The notes under the pieces were generated by a model. The model saw nothing but the letters and a program-made list of their open reading frames with translations, was not told the origin of the DNA and made no database searches. The position numbers were made by a program, and so were the translations under genes. DNA of 64,000 nt. It comes from Holacanthus passer (Eukaryota > Chordata > Actinopteri > Pomacanthidae). Within the stretch, counting starts at the first letter, position 1. Every line of letters begins with the position of its first letter. Below, in pieces: positions 54,620-64,000 of the stretch. The stretch lies in NCBI GenBank assembly GCA_025331565.1, contig JAFREQ010000009.1, forward strand, positions 3,647,501-3,711,500, in the 5' to 3' direction.

Positions 54620-57600
54620 GTCCAGAATGAATGCATACAAGCAGAAACAGCAATATCCTGATATGAACTAACCTGTAAATTAACCTATGAATGCACTTTA
54701 AAGAACACGGTATGCAAGTGAATCAAGCTGATGTTGCCAGTTTTTACTTCTATTAAAAATATTATATTAACTTATTAAATATGGCTGTTGTCCATTCAAT
54801 GTGATGTAGTAAAAGCTCAAATCCATCACTTATGTCCTGATTTCAGCTATATACACTGAAAAACATCTGTAAAACCTTCAAAGAAAATGTGTCTTCTTTG
54901 CATGCTTTATGTACTATACCATGATTATTTTTTCACATCATATGTACTGTATCCAAGAGTTGCCCTTTTCATGGAATAAGAGAGGCGAGTCTGTCCATGC
55001 TATCCTACCAAAACACATTTTAGTAACATGGCTTCACATTGATTGTTCGCTCAAATAAACATACATTTTTTACTTTACATAGTCGAACTGAATAGTGGCA
55101 CTGATACCTGCACGTCATATGAAAGATTTAAGCCTATAATTATTAGTATTAGCTCTATAAAACCAAACTGTACAAACAGAAATACACATTACATTATGCA
55201 TATAATATGTTATGTTCAGTAACATATTAACACTCATGGACTGATATAAGACACATATTCACAGCCTGTATCTGTCCTTCCAGCTCCCTTTTTCATGCCC
55301 TTCACCCTCTAACAGTATCTATATCCATTGTTTCTCCCTCACCTTCCCCCACTAATGTTGCATCATCTCCCATCTTTTCTCCTCTCCACGCCCCTGCGCC
55401 CTGCTATCACATCCCTCCATTTCTCTCCTCCTCCTGCCTATCAGCTCAGCCACCAACCTGTCACTTAAACCTCAGAGCAGTGGGACACAGCTGCCAGATA
55501 TCTGTAACCTCTATGCATACACATACACAAGCACGCACACACACACATGCGATTGTCCTGTGTTGCCTCTCTGGACTATAATCAGTCGGGTCTCAGCTGC
55601 AGGTCTGGCCGTCTCTTCTCTGAAGGGCTGGAGAGATCAGTCAGCCCTCCAGGGGCAATGACAGAGTGTGTTTCTATGGTGTGTGTGTTTCTGATTTTCA
55701 AACATTTGGGGACAAATTTGGAATTTAAACCAGTTGATTGGGAAAGGCTTGTCTAATTAGAGACAAAACTGTTTTTTTTCACTGCAGCTGCAATCAGTGT
55801 GAGCTAAAACGGTTCCGGTCTTGTTGATCTGTGGGACAGCATTGAGTCAAGGAGATTTTAAAACAATGTGTGATGATTAAATCATACGTTATTTAATTGG
55901 CTCAGCTGAGTAAAATGTGTGACAGGTAATACATTCACCATTAACCTTGTCCTGCCAAATTTATATTTAGGTTTTTTAAGGGGCAGCAGAAACAAGCTGT
56001 AAACATAAAACTGGCATATTATCACCTTTCAAGTTGAAATAGCATTTTTTTTTTTACCCATCTAGAAGTTACAGAGCAACATTATCATACATTTAGAGAT
56101 GTGTTTCCGTCCTTCTGATGAACAGAAGTCCAGTATTCACTGTCCTTTAGATCAGTTTTTGGTCTCCACCAACTCATGTAGTAGAAATATCTGTCTCTTC
56201 ATCCGTTAAATGCTCCACCAAGTTCACCAGCTAGTTGCTAACTTTGTCTGTCTGCCATTTGGTGAAAGGAAGGTAACATATAGTGGAAGCTTTTTTTTTG
56301 CACTACTATGTGCACAACAGTATGAGAGCAGTGACAGTAAACCAAAACAGTAAAGTTGCAGGATAGAAAACCAAACAATGATGGTTGACAATCCTCTGTG
56401 GGTTCATTACTATGAGCGAGACCTTTGCAATACAAGCAGCAATGTTATCCTTTGCTAATATTAAATATTAATAAAAAATATGTATGTAATAAATATGTAA
56501 TAAATGTGTTATGTTGTGAGAAGCAGGGTATAGAGGGACTATCTTCCAGTTAGGGGCCAGTCAGTGAATTTCTTTATTGCATGTATGCTATAGGTCTGCA
56601 GGGAATTCATTTATAAGTCGGTGCAAAGCTCCCAAAGGAGACTTAAACCAACAGTGTCTCTGTGCATGCACATGTGAGTGTGAGAGAGGCTCCATCATCG
56701 GTATGTGTGTTTGTACCTGCATTTCTGTGTCAGCTCAACATATGTGTGTGCAGTACATGCGCCAGGTGCTGCGTGTTTGTTGGCCTGTGCATAGAGTGTG
56801 TAGTACTGTAGGTGTGTGTGTGCGTGTTCTCCGAAGCTCTGAAGGTCAGCAGTGAGGTGATTATACTTCAGCTGCATCCAGGTTTGGAGCACAAACGGCT
56901 GCACTTCCGCATTGATTTCCTGTCACTCCAGATGGAAATTCATACTGTACACCAGATTGGACCTTCCCCCCCGCCTCTCTTTTTCTTATCTATCTCTCTC
57001 TCTCACACACAAACTAATCATCCTCAAACTGATGAATGGTTCCAAAGTTGGCGGTTAAAATTTGCAGGATCAGGCTGTGTTTTTGACAGGTCACTGATGG
57101 TTTCAGTGGACGGCTGGAAATGTATTCTCTGGGATCTGGATGAACTGTCAAACGAGGTTATAGGAAAAGGTTTCATCTGGAATTTTAATTTTCAAATTTA
57201 AAACGGCCGGCGTGTTATTGAAATTCAAATGACCACCTCGCCAGTATTTCTCAATCTTACCCCATGAATATGAATGGAGTGATAGCCTCCATCTGATTCT
57301 TCCTTAATATGCATGAGAGGAGAAGACTTGATGAATTGCCCAAATCGGTGTACTGATCCCCATTCGCGATTATTGGACCAAGAAACCAATTGTTCTATAA
57401 TGAGAAGCATTTACGCCCTCGCTGGATGGACTTTTAATGTTATTTGGGCCCCATCCCGACCCGGCCTTGTTACACGAGGGGTCAAGGGTCGTACATCTTG
57501 TGAGGGGAGCATCCGTCACACTTGACATTTCGTATTGACCTCTGCAGAGCGTGTGCGCCGACAGTTCAGCAGCAAAGTTGCAACAAATGGAAACGCACAT

Positions 57601-58029
57601 AAACACCAGCGGAGAGGCATGCGTTGTGGACACACGCACACACCTGACTCAACCCCCCATACCTCCCCCCATCCCACACACATGTTCAAAAAGCTTTTTA
57701 TTTCAGGCAGTGATTGCAGGCTTTAAACATTACTTGTGAATTGGGACTACCATTAAGGCTTGTTCATTGCCGTGCTAACAGCCCTGTTCCCAGTGACAGG
57801 TCAGGGCTGTGTAAGTGGAGCCACATGAGTGATGACTTCAATGCCTGATATTTATGCAAAAAGCCGGACTGCAAATGAAAACCATAATTTGGCGTCATGA
57901 CATGTGATGGATTTCAACCCATTGCATTTGACCTGTAATCTATAATTATTTTTTTTGGACTAGTCTCTATTTCACAGAATAATGACAAGGTTGGCAAATT
58001 TGAATTTGAGAAAGTCTTCTTTAGAGCAT
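54618..58029. other. Intergenic region with a possible conserved block
   Basis: It is AT-rich, with a pyrimidine-rich stretch at 55280-55450 and GT-rich sequence at 56700-56830. About 57180-57480 is complex, repeat-free sequence with octamer-like and homeobox-type cores. No gene is recognised. Confidence 0.6.
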
Positions 58030-58858
58030 AAACTCTGTGGTATAAACTATATTTTCAGTATTTGAGTAAGATACACCTTATATACTTCTCCACAACAATT
58101 CAGTGGTCAGTACTTTTTACTCCATTACATTAATTTCACAGGTATAGTGACACATTACTTTGCAAATTAACTACTTTATTTACTGTTGACTAAATAAATA
58201 AAGTTATATCCACCTCGACCAGGTACAACATTTAAAAGCTTCTTTTATGTTAGTGCAATACCATGACTTCATTACTTAAGTTACTTAAACTGTACTATAA
58301 AAGTAAATACGGATGCACAGTATAAAAAATGCTGAGTATAGGATGAATTATATACATATACTGTCTGTGTTTTATGATTATATACTATAATTTTCTATCA
58401 TCATAGCGGCATTTTAATACTGGCCAAGGTGGAGTAAATCTTATCTATTCTATTTAATTTTGTGTAGTGAAACCTGTATCTTATTTGAGAAGATCAATAT
58501 AGGCTGTGCATCTTAATCTGAAAAGTACCTCACACTTGCTGTCAAATATATTAATATGTGCGCTGGAGTGAAAAAATCCATCATTTACCGACCGATTTAA
58601 AATGTGGTGGAATAAAATTATAAAGCATCATAAAATGTAGGTAATTAAATAAAGTATCCAAAAATTGTACTAAATTAAATAGTTGACCTTCCATCACTGT
58701 CATTAACAATAACACAATTTTATAATTCTGCTTTACAGGTAATTTTATTTTGCGAAGTACTGATGATAGATTTTGAATGGAGGACTTTCTATTTTCCTCA
58801 TTTCGGTATTGCTGGTTTTACTTAATTAAAGGATCAGAGCACTTCTTCCATCACTGCA
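58030..58858. repeat. Teleost dispersed repeat (ACTTAAGTA-type family), degenerate
   Basis: Ordered words: ctttttactccattacatta; atccacctcgaccaggtaca; gattttgaatggaggacttt; acttaattaaaggatcagag; cacttcttccatcactg. These match a very abundant fish element from memory. The copy is AT-rich, about 830 bp, with internal decay and no ORF. Confidence 0.7.
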
Positions 58859-59021
58859 TATAATAGCAAATTTCAACTATTGTGCTGTAATTTGAAGTAT
58901 TATCCAAAGGATGGATTTGATGCTGGACTGAGGTTGATCAATGTGTTTGTCTCTGCACAAAGCTGGTTGGATGGAGATGACCAGTGCATTCACTGAGCTA
59001 TTTTCCAGCTGTTTTCTTGCT

Positions 59022-59066
59022 TTCTCTCTCTCTCTCCCTCTCTCTCTCTCTCTCACACACACACAC
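59022..59066. repeat. CT/CA compound microsatellite
   Basis: A CT run with one CC interruption, then a CA run. Confidence 0.9.
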
Positions 59067-59591
59067 TGTATACACACTTCGTCCATAATTGATGTGGGAG
59101 ATGAGGCTCCCCAGGGGTCATCTCCTCTCTCTTCATCCCTCCCGTTTTCCCCAGCTGTGCCCGGCTGTGTCCTGCTCACCTTCTCCTCTCCTACTTCTTC
59201 TTCTCCGTCTTTCATTTCACCCCTCCATCCTCGGCCTTTCATCTCGTCCGTCCATTTGCATGCTTGCTGGCCCTCATCCATTTAATGTGCTGACGGCACT
59301 GGAGGTTACCAGTTCGCTTAGAGCAAACCACTCATTGCAAGATGCAGTTCTTTTTCACCTCCTCTTCCCTTGCCCTATTCCTGTGTGTATCTGTATCTCA
59401 GTGCAAATTTACCCTCCCCCCACACACACAAAAATCCTCATTTTACATCTGGGGGCACGCACACACACACACACACCTTGTGCTCTCTCTGTCTCTCTCT
59501 CTCTCCCCTCAGAGGCTTTTATCACACCGTACCTGGGTCCCTCTCCAGATGTTAAGTGTCTTCCTGGCTGGTGGAGATAGTAAGGAGAAGG

Positions 59592-59599
<8 letters not shown>

Positions 59600-59632
<33 letters not shown>
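59600..59632. repeat. CA microsatellite
   Basis: A CA run of about 33 nt, immediately preceded by a short CT run. Confidence 0.92.
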
Positions 59633-59635
<3 letters not shown>

Positions 59636-61360
59636 ATAGAGATGTATGGTGGGGGAAAAGCTGGATTATTGTGAGACCAGCAGAACCTCTTAATGGAAAA
59701 CTCACACACACACACACATTTACTCACTCTAAGACACACACTCACACTAGCTCAGACTTTGCTGGTCACCCTTTGGTAATCTTATATTCTAATATACAGT
59801 ATAGCCAATATATCTCACCTGATATAATGAATTTACATGCAGTGTGTTTCAATTTATCAAACATGACACTCATACAGTCTTTCCAGGTAATTGTGGTACA
59901 GCGTGACTTTATGTTGCATTAAATTCACTGTTATTAGATTTATTAGCAAGGTTACTGAAATGGAACATCTTTTTATTGCTTGAATAAAAAAACACACTTC
60001 TTTTATGCTCTTTGCGATTCATATTAGGAGGAACTATCTTAATGCTTGCACAGAATCAAAATGTTAAAATATAATGCAATACAAATCCGTGTGAGACCTG
60101 AAGAACTTTTTAGGATAATAGGGTCAAATAACATTAATCAGTTAGGGCACTAGTGATTAAAATCATGCTCGTTCATTATGAATTTTACGAAATGATTTTG
60201 AAGGTTCCTGAATATGACATGTTGATAAAGTTATGGTTAGTCTAAGTTATGTTATGGTTGGTAAAGTTCAGCTTAATGAGCGAACACTAAAATCTCAGTC
60301 TCCGGTCGACGTCCTTGTAAATGATGGTGTGTGTGTGTTAGGGGTCACACGGTAGCCTGAGGAGGGTGTCTAGTGGCTCTGTCTGGTTAGAGAGCCTCGA
60401 AGGCAGGCCTGGAGCCCAGACAGGGCCCCTGCTCCCTGGGGAACATCCAACCATCCTCCATCCACCAAACCAGCAGATGGTGAAGGACTAAGGAGTGACT
60501 GGCATGGACTGCTCTCTAAAATGTTCTCTGAAAACAACAGCAATATAAGTGAAAACACGGCTGTACACCAACAATGAATAAAACATAGGGCTGTGACTCC
60601 TGTTTGACTCCTCCGTGTTGACATTTTTTCCATTAAAAGGGAAAACACAAGCTCTTCGACACATGAGTCACAGCCTTCAAATAACGGAGAGCTTGGATAG
60701 ATTTACATGCAGCGGGTATACTGAACTGATTTTATGTGGCAAGAGAGACAGACTATTTTGAGACACCTCTGCTTTAATACTAGACAGCATGAGGGACAGT
60801 GACAGGGAAGATGGGCAGAGGGAGACATGAAACAAGCTTTATGGGCTGGAATCAAAGCTGCGGTACCCAAGAGTACATGTCTTTACAATGTACACAAAAA
60901 TCATCAGGTATATTCTGTCATAACAGGAAAAACTCGAGCTGAGCTGAACAGGAAATGTTTACTTTTGCCTTCAGAAAGTTAGTGACGTCTTTAGTCAGTA
61001 TCACTCTAACTCTAACCCCCCACTTCAACATCCATTCATCCATGTAATGACAGAGGTCAAGCAGGAAAGAATCAAATGAAATCAGGACAGAGTGGACGGG
61101 AACGACTGAGACACGTTTGCAAGAATACAGTGATTCACGACCTAAAAATAATGTGGGTCAGGGGCACAAAGTGGTGGGGCCGATGTCCAGTGGGACCCCT
61201 TACGTCCAGCACCCTTGGTTGATCTCAGGCCAATAGGATTGACTGGTTCTATGGTAAATATTGTGAGGGGGTGAGGGTTAGGGCAATTTGAAGTTGAGAG
61301 TGTGATGACTTTCAAATGCCCATATGAACACAGCTGATTTCAGAAATACTAGAATGTTTT

Positions 61361-61364
<4 letters not shown>

Positions 61365-61391
<27 letters not shown>
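61365..61391. repeat. CT microsatellite
   Basis: A perfect CT run of 27 nt. Confidence 0.92.
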
Positions 61392-61774
61392 GATTAGGCC
61401 TATCCTCCAGCTATTCTGGCTGTGTTTAGGGATAATTTGGTCTTGCAAATGGTGTTCAGCTGTGCCCACTTTACCATCATCGACACAAACAAAACAGCTT
61501 TTGGTGCATTCTTTGAGAATAATAATGAATACTGAATCAGAACTACAAGACATATAACAAGTCCAGTTTTTGACGAGGGCGTGGACGAGCAGGGGAGAAA
61601 TATTGCGTGAAACTAGGCTGAATGAATATAGTTTGCTGACCTTTAATCACTAAAATTCAACTTGGATTTTATTAGTTGCTTCCATGATTGTTAATGAGTG
61701 ATGAAAACTGTCACTGATCTTTTTCCAGCTTCTGAAGGGGGGCATGCCAAAAAATGAGAACCACTGACTTAAGT

Positions 61775-62115
61775 CAAAAGGCAGGAAAAGGTCAAAACCA
61801 GGTAGACAGTCAGATCAGGCCAACTCATTCAATAAGGCAGAGAAACATCAAACTGTGGGTCAGACAGGGAGGCAGAATGAACACTGGGAAGCTAGTTAAA
61901 TGCAAACTAGACAGTATGGCAAAGATAGAGATGGGCTAATATATATATACATAGGAAAATGGGGAACAAGTGATTTTGGGCGGAGATGGTCAGGTCATGG
62001 TGGATGGGAGCGGCTCAATCCACAGGGACAGGGACAGTTAGTATGTAGCAGAAAAAAATGAGCAGGTAACTAAATGAATGTTAGGATGAGGCTGAGGTTG
62101 TCACAGTCTGAGTCT
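61775..62115. mobile_element. Probable non-autonomous DNA element remnant
   Basis: Purine-rich words aggtcaaaaccaggtagaca, gtcagatcaggccaactc, gcagagaaacatcaaactg and a terminal ggttgtcacagtctgagtc resemble the same broad class of fish non-coding elements as 11876-12308. The terminal gtcacagtctg also occurs in the reverse complement of that element's right end. There is no ORF. Confidence 0.45.
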
Positions 62116-64000
62116 TGTTAAAATAAAATGGCTGTAAAAGCAATAAAAACACTGATATCTTAAGTGCAGAGAACACTTTTGACAAAGACCATTTGGTTTG
62201 GGTCAAAGTGCAGGTGTTTTCTGGTCTCTAAAAGGCTTTTAGAAGAACTCACCAACCTCAAAAAGAGCAAAGTTTATCTTATCGTGACAATAGACTGTAG
62301 ACACTCACCCAAACAACAAAGTATTTCACTGCACAACTTTCAAACTCATTCAAACAAGTTACTTAGTCATCTAAAATGAATGCCAGGAAAACAAATTAAC
62401 TTTGCCTTCGGGGGCTTCTTGAGCAAATCCCAGTCTGGGAAACAATCAGCTGAATATGTGATACTGTTAGCAATGTTGAATAGAGTGAATCTGAAAATCA
62501 CAAATACAACTGACTTGACTGCAATATAAAAATTGACATTACTTTCACGTAACAGTCCTCAGTATCAGTACCTATGGCTACATTGATACTACGATGTTGC
62601 CTTGGAGATAAAAACGTTAACATAAGTTTGAACTGTTGTTAAAGTTATCTATAATGAATGCTGAAACATATGCTCATACATGTGTTTACGTGAACATATT
62701 CACCTCACAACGTGACACCTAGAAGCTCCTCAACATAATAAACAGCTGACAGCATCTGACAAACATCTTGCAAACATATAGCGGCACATCAGCATGCGCT
62801 CCCTTCGGGTTTCACACATGGTTCCTGCACATGCTGCACATTAGCCAATGGATCACACGATTACAGTAGTTCACACCGGTTGAATGGATGGTAATCATGC
62901 ATGTTGCAAAGTGTTTTTCATCATCATGAACCCTGCATGACTCGCACACCACACATCTGCTAAGTCTGAGAGAACAAATGCCGACACACATAGGCGCAGA
63001 TTTTGAGCGAGGCTCAGTCATGTTTACTCCTCAGAGACAAGCTCATTTACAACAAGTACAGAGCAGCTTTTACCATCTCTCACATAGTTCATGATCATCT
63101 AAATATTGTGACAAGTGTGTGAAGAGGGCACGCAGCACGGTAGCACTGATGGATGAGGTGAAGCTCAGAGAATCCGTCTTCCTCATATTTGATGAGGACA
63201 AACACACAAACATGGCTTCTATAACCACTGAATGCTCCTTTCACGTGTGATAAATCTGTAACAACCAAATGCAAAGGAAGTGATGACTTGATTATAGCTG
63301 ACACCAGAGAGTGTTGCTTTGATCTAATGATGGAGAGGCGAAGTCTGCTCAATATAATTTGGTTCAAATGGCCATTTATCTTCCTCAATTTACCACCAGT
63401 TATCAGTGAGGCTTTTGTACCTCCATCACAGCTGCCATGCACCCAATTAATTAATTTCTGAGGTCGATGAAATGTTTTGGCTTCAACAAGTTAGTATGCT
63501 AAACTCTGTGTGTGTGTGCGCGCGCGCGTGTGTTTTCTGTTTTTGAGAATCGACCATACCTGCAGGGTTTCACTGAGATGAAAACTGATGAACTTGTTTT
63601 TATCCAAGACCTCTGAGTGAAAACAGGTTGAGAGGGTCAGACTTGAGGTTAATGAAGGAAGAAGAATCAACGTGCCTCAGTGTGTGTGTGTGTGTGTTGT
63701 GTGCGCAAGGCAGTCATTACTACTGGTGATGCCCCCCTCACATTTCAAAACCCAATTTTTGTCCTCCTCACTCTTAAAGTTTATTTCACTAAAAGAGCAC
63801 AAAAGTGGGAGAAACTCTGAGTTGATCAAAACGTTAAAATCTTCAGTTTTTACCATGTGCTCACATTTAAGCTTCACAAGCAGCAGCAAGTAATTTGCAG
63901 GCTTTTTTGACCTGGATTTCGCTTTTCAGGCAACACACAAGCTGCCCTAAAAGCAGTTTGCGAAGGGGATGGCAGACACTACTAATGGCTGCAGAAACTC
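62116..64000. other. Intergenic region
   Basis: It contains a GT/CG alternating tract (63507-63533) and a GT tract (63680-63699). No gene is recognised; the 115-codon minus frame at 63095-63442 has no recognisable domain. Confidence 0.6.
63507..63533. repeat. GT/CG alternating tract
   Basis: Uninterrupted purine-pyrimidine alternation with a CG core of four to five units, a classical Z-DNA-prone sequence. Confidence 0.85.

Larger units (their letters stand above)
58859..61774. other. Intergenic region with several microsatellites
   Basis: It contains CT/CA at 59022-59066, pyrimidine-rich DNA to 59260, CA at 59459-59476, CT at about 59481-59505, CA at 59600-59632 and 59702-59718, and CT at 61365-61391. 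The Ser/Pro/Leu-rich frames here are compositional. Confidence 0.65.

Overview
This is a 64 kb piece of a vertebrate nuclear genome, almost certainly a teleost fish. The evidence is large introns with GT/AG borders, abundant CA/GT microsatellites, and degenerate interspersed repeats that I recognise from memory as common fish families. These include an L1-type LINE ORF1 relic, a probable L2-type LINE relic, and several high-copy non-coding repeats. The window holds no bacterial, viral or CRISPR feature. The only protein-coding gene I can support is the 3' four-fifths of a class 6 transmembrane semaphorin, whose best match from memory is SEMA6A. It lies on the + strand, and its first exons are to the left of the window.

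Positions 1-37592 carry 14 sema6a coding exons, one of them a putative cassette. They join into one open frame of 2643 nt (880 residues plus stop), and every splice phase agrees. In order they encode most of the seven-bladed sema domain (exons 1667 to 15850), the PSI cysteine module (15710 to 20755), a short stalk built from two 21-nt microexons and a 180-nt His-rich exon (21638 to 25435), then the transmembrane helix and the whole 344-residue cytoplasmic tail in one large exon (36430-37592). The introns contain microsatellites, four recognisable dispersed repeats and no second gene that I can see. The largest intron, about 11 kb, separates the ectodomain from the transmembrane exon.

Positions 37593 to about 40850 are the 3' UTR. 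It has several AATAAA signals, a Pumilio-type site and a perfect 14-bp CRE palindrome close to the most likely poly(A) site.

From about 40850 to 64000 I see no gene. The stretch holds LINE relics, tandem and inverted copies of fish repeats, microsatellites, and a few complex AT-rich blocks that could be conserved non-coding elements.

I found no undescribed biological system. The observations most worth a second look concern sema6a processing: the tandem microexons in the juxtamembrane stalk, and a 147-nt intron whose polypyrimidine tract is replaced by a long GT repeat. A nested palindrome inside the 11-kb intron is also notable. Assignments to gene and repeat families come from memory; no database search was run.
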